Assembly: GCA_910586045.1 (NCBI GenBank)
Contig: CAJUIH010000085.1
Coordinates: forward strand, 1-16,093
Direction: 5' to 3'
Length of the DNA stretch: 16,093 nucleotides
Origin: an uncultured Eubacterium sp.
GTDB taxonomy: Bacteria > Bacillota > Clostridia > Lachnospirales > Lachnospiraceae
Part shown: in pieces, positions 8,701 through 15,847 of the stretch
How the letters are laid out: every line of letters starts with the position of its first letter
Position numbering within the stretch: the first letter of the stretch is position 1
The notes under the pieces: generated by a model
What the model was told of the DNA's origin: nothing
Databases searched by the model: none
The model's input: only the letters and a program-made list of their open reading frames with translations
Made by a program: the position numbers and the translations under genes

Positions 8701-8747
8701 AAAAGCTGCCGGAAAAGTAATCTTACATTACTCTTCCGGCAGCTTTT
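8701..8747. terminator. Bidirectional intrinsic terminator between the kinase gene and rplQ
   Basis: Two 21-nt arms (8701-8721 and 8727-8747) are complementary with a single mismatch around a 5-nt CTTAC loop. The GC core GCTGCCGG is flanked by an A run on one side and a T run on the other, so it works in both directions. It begins just after the kinase stop codon and 23 nt after the rplQ stop, ending both convergent operons. Confidence 0.93.
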
Positions 8748-8769
8748 CTACCGATAATAACTACAAAAA

Positions 8770-9327
8770 TTATACCAATTCAATAATTACCTGCAATGCA
8801 CCGTCGCCTTTACGCTGGCCAATCTTCACAATCCTTGTGTAGCCTCCGTTACGGTCAGCATATTTTGGCGCTATTTCCTCAAACATCTTAGCCGGCAGGT
8901 CGATCTCTTTCTTGTCCTTACGCTTATTGGATGTTACGAGCTTGCCGTCTTTTCTTACTGTTTCGGAACTTGTTACAGGATAGAGGACTTTGAGCATCTG
9001 TCTTCTTGCATTCAGACGTGACGGCAGATCTTTCTTTATCGTCTTGTCTACTTCATCGTAAACGGTACGTTTCTTACCGTCCACTACTTCTTTGACCCTT
9101 TTTCCATTTTCATCTTTGCGAGCAACTTTTGCCTTTACCGTGACTTCTTCATAATTATCTTTTTCACGGACAGCCATTGCAATCAGCTTTTCTGCAATTT
9201 TACGGATTTCTTTTGCCCTTGCTTCTGTTGTCACAATCTTGCCGTGATACAAAAGCTGCGTTACCTGATTTCTCAGCAGCGCTTTTCTCTGCGCAGAAGA
9301 TTTCCCTAATTTTCTATACATTGCCAT
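8770..9327 (-). CDS. rplQ: 50S ribosomal protein L17, long Lachnospiraceae-type form
   Basis: 185 aa; L17 lies near the exit of the peptide tunnel of the large subunit. The N-terminus reads AMYRKLGKSSAQRKALLRNQ and the C-terminus NGGYTRIVKIG...ALQVIIELV, both typical. Bacterial L17 is usually about 115-130 aa. Here a Lys/Glu/Asp-rich insertion of roughly 55-65 residues in total, mainly between about 59 and 135, splits the usual sequence. This extended form is known in Lachnospiraceae. I chose the ATG at 9327 because GGAGG lies 9 nt upstream and it gives the family N-terminus; the frame stays open upstream to 9366 but that part is not L17-like. It is the last gene of the alpha operon. Confidence 0.95.
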   Translation of the reverse strand: MAMYRKLGKSSAQRKALLRNQVTQLLYHGKIVTTEARAKEIRKIAEKLIAMAVREKDNYEEVTVKAKVARKDENGKRVKEVVDGKKRTVYDEVDKTIKKDLPSRLNARRQMLKVLYPVTSSETVRKDGKLVTSNKRKDKKEIDLPAKMFEEIAPKYADRNGGYTRIVKIGQRKGDGALQVIIELV

Positions 9328-9443
9328 TTTAGATTTCCTCCAAATTCGTGGTACATTCGGCAGCACTCTTTGGAATTATCTGCCGGATGCTGATCCATTT
9401 CCTGTTGTCAATTCGCCACTTTTCCATATGATTTCGACCATAT

Positions 9444-9483
9444 GCCCGGCAAAGGCTGGCTAACCCCTGCCAGAAGACCGGGC
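9444..9483 (-). other. Nested hairpin in the rpoA-rplQ spacer
   Basis: In the 195-nt gap between rpoA and rplQ an outer stem GCCCGG (9444-9449) / CCGGGC (9478-9483) encloses an inner stem CTGGC (9456-9460) / GCCAG (9469-9473). No U run follows on the minus strand. A repeated CATATG pair (9425-9430 and 9438-9443) lies just beside it. It could be an RNA processing or attenuation structure that sets rplQ expression apart from rpoA; function is not shown. Confidence 0.45.
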
Positions 9484-9522
9484 TGCGCACATACGGGCTT
9501 ATCTGCCCCGCCTTTTTATATT

Positions 9523-10482
9523 TTATTCATCTCCCGGGTTCAACTGAAGCCCTAACTCTTTCAGTTTTGCCAATACCTCTTCTAAAGACTTGCGTCCAAG
9601 GTTACGAACTTTCATCATATCATCCGGCGTACGGTTTGTCAATTCTTCTACCGTATTGATCCCTGCTCGTTTGAGACAGTTGTACGAACGTACGGATAAT
9701 TCCAGCTCGTCAATGTTCATTTCCAGGACTTTTTCCTTTGCATTATCTTCCTTTTCAACCATAACCTCTGCTGTCTTCGCATTTTCGGACAGATCGATAA
9801 ACAGGTTCAAATGCTCGCTTAACACCTTAGCCGCAAGGCTTACCGCCTCATCCGGCTCTAACGTTCCATTTGTAAATACTTCCAGTGTTAATTTATCATA
9901 ATCGGTAATCTGGCCGACACGCGTATTCTCCACGGCCAGATTTACACGCTCTACCGGTGTATAAATGGAATCCACCGCAATTACCCCAATCGGTAATTCC
10001 GGATTCTTGTTTTTTTCTGCGCTGATATAACCACGGCCCTTGGTAATCGTCAGTTCCATATACAGCTTGGAATCCGCACCGCCGTTTAAATGCGCGATTT
10101 CCAGCTCCGGATTTAAGATTACGATATCCGAATCTACCTGGATATCCCCGGCCGTAACTACGCCTTCCCCTTCAAATTCAATGTAAGCAACTTTAGACTC
10201 GTTTGTACTGCTGGTATTTTTCAATGCCAGATTCTTTATGTTCATAATGATTTCAGCCACATCTTCCTTTACGCCCGGAATGGAACTGAACTCATGCAAA
10301 ACACCATCTATTTTCACCTGACTTACGGCAACACCCGGTAAGGAAGACAGCATGATTCTCCTAAGAGAATTACCGAGTGTCGTGCCATAGCCCCGTTCCA
10401 GAGGCTCTACTACAAACCGGCCGTATTTTTTGTCATCGAAAATTTCTGCAATTTCAATGTTGGGTCTTTCAAAATCGAACAC
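9523..10482 (-). CDS. rpoA: DNA-directed RNA polymerase alpha subunit
   Basis: 319 aa; the alpha dimer scaffolds RNA polymerase assembly and contacts UP elements and activators. The N-terminal domain (about 1-230) has FVVEPLERGYGTTLGNSLRR and IMLSSLPG. The C-terminal domain (about 250-319) has LELSVRSYNCLKRAGI, the DNA-contacting part, and NLGRKSLEEV. I chose the GTG at 10482 as start: it gives the family N-terminus MFDFERPNIEI and lies 9 nt after GGAGG. An in-frame TTG two codons earlier (10488) is only 3 nt from the same site, too close. It sits between rpsD (40 nt upstream) and rplQ. Confidence 0.97.
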   Translation of the reverse strand: MFDFERPNIEIAEIFDDKKYGRFVVEPLERGYGTTLGNSLRRIMLSSLPGVAVSQVKIDGVLHEFSSIPGVKEDVAEIIMNIKNLALKNTSSTNESKVAYIEFEGEGVVTAGDIQVDSDIVILNPELEIAHLNGGADSKLYMELTITKGRGYISAEKNKNPELPIGVIAVDSIYTPVERVNLAVENTRVGQITDYDKLTLEVFTNGTLEPDEAVSLAAKVLSEHLNLFIDLSENAKTAEVMVEKEDNAKEKVLEMNIDELELSVRSYNCLKRAGINTVEELTNRTPDDMMKVRNLGRKSLEEVLAKLKELGLQLNPGDE

Positions 10483-10522
10483 TACCAAGTCCCTCCTTTT
10501 CGGATCAAGTGCGTTACATTAT

Positions 10523-11116
10523 TTATTTCGAATATAACTCGACAATCAGCATTTCATCTACCGGCACATCGATCATTTCACGGGAAGGGAGTTCTTTTAC
10601 AGTTCCCTGCAATGTTTCCAGATTCACATCCATCCATTCCGGTACAAGCCGTCCGGCTGTCACTTCCGTGATATCTTTCATTCTCTGAATGCCTTTTTTG
10701 CTTTCCTTGATTTCTATTATATCACCGGCTTTTACGCGATAAGACGGGATTTTTACCTGTTTTCCATTCACCAGTACAAACTTATGCCCTACGACCTGCC
10801 TTGCTTCCCTGCGGGTTCTGGCAAAGCCCATACGGTACACGACATTATCCAGACGGGATTCGAGTATCCGCATCAGGTTATCACCTGTCATGCCTTTCAT
10901 CTTGTCTGCTTTTTCATAATAATTGTGGAATGGTTTTTCCAACACGCCATAGATAAATTTTGCTTTCTGTTTTTCCCTAAGCTGCAGGCCGTACTCAGAT
11001 ACTTTTTTGTTTGTTCTCTGCGTACTTCTCCTGGATTTTTTATCATATCCCAAAAAACTTGGATCCAGACCAAGTGCTCTACATCTTTTCAGTACAGGTA
11101 CTCTATTCACTGCCAT
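10523..11116 (-). CDS. rpsD: 30S ribosomal protein S4
   Basis: 197 aa; S4 nucleates 30S assembly on the 5' domain of 16S rRNA. It begins MAVNRVPVLKRCRALGLDP and has the S4 RNA-binding domain (about 88-150; RLDNVVYRMGFARTRREARQ, then HKFVLVNGKQVKIPSYRVK). Only one N-terminal cysteine (Cys12) remains, so this is the zinc-free (C-minus) form. GGAGGG lies 10 nt before the ATG. S4 is the known autoregulator of its own operon in E. coli and B. subtilis, which is relevant to the structured spacers in this operon. Confidence 0.97.
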   Translation of the reverse strand: MAVNRVPVLKRCRALGLDPSFLGYDKKSRRSTQRTNKKVSEYGLQLREKQKAKFIYGVLEKPFHNYYEKADKMKGMTGDNLMRILESRLDNVVYRMGFARTRREARQVVGHKFVLVNGKQVKIPSYRVKAGDIIEIKESKKGIQRMKDITEVTAGRLVPEWMDVNLETLQGTVKELPSREMIDVPVDEMLIVELYSK

Positions 11117-11135
11117 CTTCTTCTATCCCTCCTAA

Positions 11136-11531
11136 CTAAACTCTTCTGCGTTTTGGCGGACGGCATCCATTATGAGGTACCGGTGTTACGTCCCTGATCG
11201 AAGTAACTTCCAGACCGCATGCAGAAAGTGCACGGATTGCTGCTTCCCTGCCGGAACCAGGCCCTTTTACCATAACGTCAACGGTTTTCAACCCGTGGAT
11301 AAGAGCTGCCTTTGTCGCTGTCTCTGCTGCCATCTGTGCAGCATACGGAGTAGATTTCTTTGAACCTCTAAATCCAAGGCCGCCTGCGCTTGCCCAGGAT
11401 AAGGCATTTCCTTCAGTATCTGTAATCGTAACAATCGTATTGTTAAAAGATGACTGAATATGTGCCTGACCACGTTCAACGTTTTTCTTTACACGCTTTT
11501 TTGTTACTTTTTTTGCAACTTTTTTAGCCAT
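11136..11531 (-). CDS. rpsK: 30S ribosomal protein S11
   Basis: 131 aa; S11 binds the 3' major domain (platform) of 16S rRNA near the mRNA exit. The basic N-terminus (AKKVAKKVTKKRVKK) is followed by family blocks HIQSSFNNTIVTITD, SAGGLGFRGSKKSTPYAAQ and the C-terminal GPGSGREAAIRAL and TPVPHNGCRPPKRRRV. The ATG at 11531 has only a weak Shine-Dalgarno (AGGTTAG about 7 nt upstream). It lies 44 nt after rpsM and 19 nt before rpsD. Confidence 0.97.
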   Translation of the reverse strand: MAKKVAKKVTKKRVKKNVERGQAHIQSSFNNTIVTITDTEGNALSWASAGGLGFRGSKKSTPYAAQMAAETATKAALIHGLKTVDVMVKGPGSGREAAIRALSACGLEVTSIRDVTPVPHNGCRPPKRRRV

Positions 11532-11575
11532 TTCTAAACTAACCTACTTTCTGTATTCTTTCTGATTGGTTTCCA

Positions 11576-11944
11576 CTATTTCTTCTTATTTGCAACCGTT
11601 CTCTTAGGACCTTTTCTTGTTCTGGCATTGGTCTTTGTCTTCTGTCCGCGCACCGGAAGCCCTTTTCTGTGACGGATCCCGCGATAGCATCCGATTTCCT
11701 GCAGCCTCTTAATATTGAGCGCGATTTCCCTGCGCAGATCGCCTTCTACGGTCTGTGATTCGTCGATCACCGCACTGATTCTCCTTACCTCATCGTCGGT
11801 AAGATCCCTGCATCTGGTATCCGGGCTTACTTTTGCTTCCGCAAGAATACGGTTCGAACTGGATCTGCCGATTCCGTAAATATAAGTCAAACCGATTTCC
11901 ACACGTTTCTCCCTTGGTAAATCTACACCTGCGATACGTGCCAT
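11576..11944 (-). CDS. rpsM: 30S ribosomal protein S13
   Basis: 122 aa; S13 sits in the head of the small subunit and contacts the P-site tRNA and bridge B1. It starts MARIAGVDLPREKRVEIGLTY, has the helix-two-turn-helix block IGRSSSNRIL and the basic tail GQKTKTNARTRKGPKR. The ATG at 11944 has GGAGGTG 8 nt upstream. The frame is open upstream to 12091, but that sequence is not S13-like and the strong ribosome binding site fixes the start. rpmJ lies 355 nt upstream, an unusually long gap for this pair. Confidence 0.97.
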   Translation of the reverse strand: MARIAGVDLPREKRVEIGLTYIYGIGRSSSNRILAEAKVSPDTRCRDLTDDEVRRISAVIDESQTVEGDLRREIALNIKRLQEIGCYRGIRHRKGLPVRGQKTKTNARTRKGPKRTVANKKK

Positions 11945-12299
11945 GTGTATTACACCTCCATAATTTCTTAAATTCGTATAATTTTTGCTTTTCAAGTATA
12001 TCCAAAATAACCCATGCAGCTCCGGAACCCCGGCCTGAAATGTGTGCATACGCTGTTTTTGAATATGGAAATAGCCCCTGCCTGTATCCATGGGGCCGAT
12101 ACTTTCCGCCGATACCTTCTCGGTACAAAAGATACCGGCTGCAGCAGTATCCGCTGTTTATTATGAATCAGCAGGACAAACCCGCTGACAGCCGCACATA
12201 ATAACTGTATCCCTGTAATTCCCGCGGTCCGGCTTCAGACACCGGACACAAAAAAAGAATTTTCCGCCGGCCGGCATGTCCCGCCTGCCGACAGCCGGA
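11945..12299 (-). other. Long structured rpmJ-rpsM spacer without a gene
   Basis: I see no convincing gene in these 355 nt. Just after the rpmJ stop there is a GC-rich stem (12286-12298 with 12267-12276, 10 bp with a 3-nt bulge, 9-nt loop), followed 10 nt later by seven T on the minus strand (12256-12250). Next comes a 6-bp hairpin, GTCCGG (12227-12232) / CCGGAC (12242-12247). The 10-mer GACACCGGAC at 12238-12247 occurs again in the rpmJ leader at 12443-12452. Close to rpsM the region becomes A/T-rich. It could hold an attenuator or r-protein binding leader for rpsM; frames that are open here read into rpsM and have no start signals. Confidence 0.45.
12250..12298 (-). terminator. Possible partial terminator/attenuator after rpmJ
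   Basis: A bulged 10-bp GC stem (arms 12286-12298 and 12267-12276) is followed by ten nucleotides and then a seven-T run on the minus strand. The T run is further from the stem than in a normal intrinsic terminator, so any termination would be partial; the downstream ribosomal genes must still be transcribed. Confidence 0.35.
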
Positions 12300-12413
12300 T
12301 TAACCCTGACGCTGTTTATGCTTTGGATTTTCGCAGATAATCCGGATACTTCCTTTTCTTTTAATTACCTTGCATTTGTCGCACATTGGCTTAACTGATG
12401 ATCTTACTTTCAC
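12300..12413 (-). CDS. rpmJ: 50S ribosomal protein L36 (zinc-binding form)
   Basis: A 37-aa gene read with a GTG start at 12413, preceded by AGGAGG at 7 nt. The protein begins MKVRSSVKPMCDKC and ends CENPKHKQRQG. It has the complete zinc ribbon Cys11, Cys14, Cys27, His32, so it is the zinc-dependent (C-plus) type. L36 binds 23S rRNA near the peptidyl transferase region. It is the first gene of the alpha operon here; infA, which usually precedes it, is not present. Confidence 0.96.
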   Translation of the reverse strand: MKVRSSVKPMCDKCKVIKRKGSIRIICENPKHKQRQG

Positions 12414-12460
12414 AGCAAATCCTCCTTTCTCTACACCTCGCGGACACCGGACCATAGAAC

Positions 12461-12519
12461 AGCCGGATCTTTTGCCTATGCCCCGATGATTTCAAGGCTC
12501 TTTCCAAAAGCGTCCGGCT
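12461..12519 (-). promoter_or_regulatory. 5'-terminal hairpin in the rpmJ operon leader
   Basis: On the minus strand AGCCGGA (12519-12513) pairs with TCCGGCT (12467-12461), and CTTTTG (12510-12505) pairs with CAAAAG (12474-12469). That gives 13 base pairs with a small internal loop. The predicted transcript starts within or just before the first arm, so the mRNA would begin with this stem. Ribosomal-protein operons often carry such leaders for feedback control; which protein might bind is unknown. Confidence 0.5.
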
Positions 12520-12522
12520 AAT

Positions 12523-12551
12523 ATTATATCATGGCGTTGCGCAAATTGCAA
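12523..12551 (-). promoter_or_regulatory. Strong sigma-A promoter of the rpmJ-rplQ operon
   Basis: On the minus strand, TTGCAA (12551-12546), a 17-nt spacer and a perfect TATAAT (12528-12523) are seen. The -10 box carries the TGn extension (TGATATAAT). Transcription would start near 12517, about 105 nt before rpmJ. This shows that the alpha operon has its own promoter here and need not depend on read-through from upstream. Confidence 0.8.
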
Positions 12552-12606
12552 CCAGTAAAATTGTAAAAAAGCGGAAAGAAAACGGCCTGTTCATTGGGTA
12601 TATTTT

Positions 12607-13737
12607 TCACGCCTCCTTTAAGGCAATCCCCAATTCCCGTATCCGGTCAAGCACCCGGCCAAATATATGCTGCAGTTGTTCATTCCCTTTTCCGGCAGCC
12701 AGTTTATGAAACGCTTCCTGATCAAATACCAGATTTGTGTAATCTTTGTATTTGAACGCCAGCTCCCTGACCGTTTCTTTTGTATGAAACATCTGGCTGA
12801 GCGTGTCGCGGGCGTCACATTGAAAATAATCCGCCACAAGCGCGCAGTTTAAATCAAATAACGGCGCCATCTGTTCAATTTTTCCGGTCTTATTATTCAT
12901 CAAAAACCCGTAGTTTTGCGTATGCCTGTCTGTATTCATAATAATATAATCCAACACCGGGATGCAGGCGAACTGGCTGCCCCATCGTTCAAGGCAATAG
13001 TCCCGAAACGCGATCCCGCTGCGTTCACAGTATTCCATAACTTCACAGGCTTCTACAAACGAATACTCTTCCCCAATAAAATTCCTGCAGATCGAAACAT
13101 ATGCCGTCCCGTTTGCCGTATCCTTAATATCGCTCAGATATACGATACTGTCGATCCGGTTTTCAAAACATTCCAGTATCTCAGACGCAAGCACTTCCAT
13201 TCTTGTATTCACATATTCCGCTGTTTTATCCGATTTTAACAGATACAGGCTGTCTCCTAAAAAAATCCATCCTTTCCGAAACAGCCCTTTTGTCGTCAGC
13301 TCCGGGCAGATCGCGTTCGTCGTAATCGAAGGGCTGAAGCCGCTGAGCGAAATGTCAATAATCTCATACAACTCATTCTGGCGGATATTGACATTTTCCC
13401 ATTTGATTTGTTCTTCGTCGCCTTTGACCCAATAGCTGTCCTCAATCGATACGCCTTTGCACCCGATACAGATATTGACCCTGTTTTCCGTCGTCTCAAT
13501 CTGCGGGATATGAAAGGCCTCGTAAATCTGTTTCGCGTTGTCCCGTGATAAAGACAATACCCTGCTGCTTAAATAACTTTTTACCGCCTGAATATTATGC
13601 AAAATATCTTCTTTTTTTGCAGCCGGCCGGATCGTTACCCGCAGGCCATAGGGAAGCAGGTCTTCCCGAATCACTTCCACAACCTCGTCTGCCAGGTCAA
13701 AATATAAAACCTGCGTATCTTTTAACATAATATACAT
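12607..13737 (-). CDS. HipA-like kinase-fold protein
   Basis: 376 aa. The C-terminal half resembles the HipA Ser/Thr kinase fold: a Gly-containing segment with a candidate ATP lysine in YLLKS (Lys168), a catalytic loop NTDRHTQNYGF (268-278; Asp270, Asn275) and a DFG-like LFDL (293-296; Asp295). The N-terminal 130 residues are not recognised. HipA toxins phosphorylate glutamyl-tRNA synthetase in E. coli, but this family is broad and the target here is unknown. No HipB-like helix-turn-helix antitoxin gene is adjacent. The ATG at 13737 has GGTGA 7 nt upstream; an ATG at 13728 is an alternative. The gene starts only 23 nt after the Na/Pi cotransporter stop on the same strand, so the two are probably one transcript. 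No clear terminator follows. Confidence 0.75.
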   Translation of the reverse strand: MYIMLKDTQVLYFDLADEVVEVIREDLLPYGLRVTIRPAAKKEDILHNIQAVKSYLSSRVLSLSRDNAKQIYEAFHIPQIETTENRVNICIGCKGVSIEDSYWVKGDEEQIKWENVNIRQNELYEIIDISLSGFSPSITTNAICPELTTKGLFRKGWIFLGDSLYLLKSDKTAEYVNTRMEVLASEILECFENRIDSIVYLSDIKDTANGTAYVSICRNFIGEEYSFVEACEVMEYCERSGIAFRDYCLERWGSQFACIPVLDYIIMNTDRHTQNYGFLMNNKTGKIEQMAPLFDLNCALVADYFQCDARDTLSQMFHTKETVRELAFKYKDYTNLVFDQEAFHKLAAGKGNEQLQHIFGRVLDRIRELGIALKEA

Positions 13738-13760
13738 TGCTCGTTCACCACTTTAAATCA

Positions 13761-15644
13761 TTATTTTCTCTTTTTCTGCTTTCTTTCCGGGACGCCCTGT
13801 TTTTTTATTTTTACGTCCTCTTTATTTTTTTTGCTTTTCGCTGCATCGTCCTCTTTTTTTGATTTTTTTATCTTCTTATATCCATTGATATCATACTTTT
13901 CCTCATATTCTTCAAAATACTCTTCAAACGAAGTATTATTGCGCTCCCGGACTTTTTTTAAATAATCGTGTGTATCAAATTCGGAATAGGCAAGCTCAAT
14001 CATAGCCACCGCCACATTGGAACAGTGCGCGCCGATTCGTTCCAAATTCGCCAAAAGGTCGTTAAACGCAAATCCCTGCTTTAACTCGCATTTTCCATGC
14101 TGCAGCCGTTTGATATGACGCATTTTCAGTTCATCACACAAAATGCCGATCAGTACACGCAGCGGTTCTACCCTAAGCGCCGTCTGGTTGTCATCCTCCT
14201 GAAACGCTTCTATCGTAATGTCTACAATTTCAGATACGGCGGACTCCAGTACACTCAGCTCATACTGCCCTTCTTTGGTGAATGTGATTTTTTTCTCATT
14301 CAGCTCATTTGCCACTTTGGAAATATTGCTGGCATGATCCCCCAGCCGCTCAAAATCGCTGAGCGTATGTAAAAACTTGGATACTTCCGTATTCTGCGCC
14401 GCCGTCATTTCCCGCCCGGTCAAAAGCAGCAGATAACTGCCAAGTTTATCTTCATATTTGTCAATCAGGTTTTCTTTTTCCTGTACTTTATGATACGTTT
14501 CTTCTGAATATTCCCACAACAGCCCCAGAGAACTTCTGATATTTTTACGTACCTTATTTGCCATTCCATCCATCGCCTGACGGCTTTGCGCGATTGCTAA
14601 CGGCGGATACGCCAGGAACCGTTCCTCCAGCAGGTCAAAGTCCGCCTGGTCTTCCCGGTCTTCTTCGCTGTCCTTAACCAGCATAAAGACGAGCTTTTCA
14701 ATGAATTTAATAAACGGGCTTAACACCAGAATCGTCGCCATGCGGAATACCGTATTCATCAGCGCAATCCAAACCGGATTCATCCCCACGCCCATAAAAG
14801 AAAAATGCACAAAAGCATTCACCGAATAAAATACAACCGACCAAAACAGCATGCCGAATAAATCATTTAACAGGTAAATCAATGCCGTACGCCTGCCGTT
14901 TTTATTCGTACCAATCGAAGAAAGCAGTACCGGGCACGCGGCGCCGACGCCGATCCCCATCGTAATCGGCAGCGCAGCCGCAAACGTAATGCCGCCTGTC
15001 ACGGATAACGCCTGCAGAATACCGACAGACGCCGAAGCACTCTGTAAAACAGCCGTAAACAAAATGCCGACCACAATCCCCATAAACGGATTGGAAAACA
15101 TCGTCAGCGCATTTACAAAATGCGCGTTGCTTTTCAGCGGGGACACCGCACTGCTCATCATCTGCATCCCGGTCATTAAAATGGAAAACCCAAGCATAAT
15201 ATCGCCCACATTATGATAAGACGCTTTTTTTAAAAACATCTTAAAAATAATGCCGATCACCGCAACAACCGCCGAAATTGTCGCGGTAGATAAAAGCTGC
15301 GCGATTCCGCCCGTGCCTTCGATATAAGACAGGCAGAGAATCCAGCCGGTAATGCTGGTTCCGATATTGGCGCCCATAATAATCCCGATCGCCTGCGACA
15401 CTTTCATCATTCCCGCATTCACAAATCCAACAACCATAACCGTCGTTGCGGAAGACGACTGGATAATGGCCGTAACGGCTGTTCCAAGCAGGATGCCTTT
15501 TAACGGGGTATTGGTCAGACGGTACAAAATCAGTTCCAATTTCTCCCCCGCTGCTTTCTTCAGCCCGTCCCCCATCAGGGACATTCCATACAAAAACAGG
15601 GCGACGCCGCTCAGCAGTGACAGTATCAGTGTAAATCCTTCCAT
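13761..15644 (-). CDS. Na/Pi cotransporter with C-terminal PhoU-like domain
   Basis: 627 aa; a sodium-coupled phosphate transporter of the NptA/YjbB (PF02690) family in the cytoplasmic membrane. About eight hydrophobic segments (1-325) contain the two inverted repeats with signatures QSSSATTVMV (62-71) and QSASASVGI (201-209). The first repeat has GANIGTSITG (91-100); its counterpart in the second repeat reads GVGAACPVLL and is degenerate. A cytoplasmic PhoU-like helical domain (about 350-560) has DFERLGDHASN and NLERIGAHCSN. A Lys-rich tail (590-627) ends the protein. I chose the ATG at 15644: AGAGGA lies about 9 nt upstream and it places the first hydrophobic helix at the N-terminus. The frame is open to 15686, but that stretch is hydrophilic and poorly supported. 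Direction of phosphate flux is not shown. Confidence 0.93.
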   Translation of the reverse strand: MEGFTLILSLLSGVALFLYGMSLMGDGLKKAAGEKLELILYRLTNTPLKGILLGTAVTAIIQSSSATTVMVVGFVNAGMMKVSQAIGIIMGANIGTSITGWILCLSYIEGTGGIAQLLSTATISAVVAVIGIIFKMFLKKASYHNVGDIMLGFSILMTGMQMMSSAVSPLKSNAHFVNALTMFSNPFMGIVVGILFTAVLQSASASVGILQALSVTGGITFAAALPITMGIGVGAACPVLLSSIGTNKNGRRTALIYLLNDLFGMLFWSVVFYSVNAFVHFSFMGVGMNPVWIALMNTVFRMATILVLSPFIKFIEKLVFMLVKDSEEDREDQADFDLLEERFLAYPPLAIAQSRQAMDGMANKVRKNIRSSLGLLWEYSEETYHKVQEKENLIDKYEDKLGSYLLLLTGREMTAAQNTEVSKFLHTLSDFERLGDHASNISKVANELNEKKITFTKEGQYELSVLESAVSEIVDITIEAFQEDDNQTALRVEPLRVLIGILCDELKMRHIKRLQHGKCELKQGFAFNDLLANLERIGAHCSNVAVAMIELAYSEFDTHDYLKKVRERNNTSFEEYFEEYEEKYDINGYKKIKKSKKEDDAAKSKKNKEDVKIKKQGVPERKQKKRK

Positions 15645-15754
15645 ATTCGTATTTTCCTCTTCATCCGTGTGTGTCCAGCATGGCACTCCATTTTGCGGAC
15701 ATTATTAAAGGTTTGGTTCCTGGTAAAAGAGCGCCTGGTACGATAATCTTTTAC

Positions 15755-15763
15755 ATTCTATCA
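15755..15763 (-). promoter_or_regulatory. Probable extended -10 promoter for the Na/Pi cotransporter
   Basis: On the minus strand TGATAGAAT gives a -10 box TAGAAT (15760-15755) with the TGn extension. No good -35 box is seen at the right distance, which is usual for extended -10 promoters. The start site would be near 15748, about 105 nt before the ATG at 15644. The promoter would serve the transporter and the HipA-like gene. Confidence 0.4.
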
Positions 15764-15847
15764 TACCTGTGGCAGAAATGGAAGAAAAATGTTACGGCAT
15801 CCTGGACGCTTGGGGAGGGATCGTAACGGTTCGGATAAGGGGTACGT

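Noticed and set aside
10483..10488. TTG start for rpoA two codons before the GTG
   Set aside because: It lies only 3 nt from the Shine-Dalgarno; the GTG at 10482 gives the family N-terminus at a normal distance.
11576..12091. N-terminally extended S13
   Set aside because: The extra 49 residues do not resemble S13, and the ATG at 11944 has a strong GGAGGTG site and the standard N-terminus.
12541..12606. Terminator after the HipA-like gene
   Set aside because: A T-rich run is present on the minus strand but no stable stem precedes it.
12607..13760. HipBA toxin-antitoxin pair
   Set aside because: Only a HipA-like protein is present; no small helix-turn-helix gene lies on either side.
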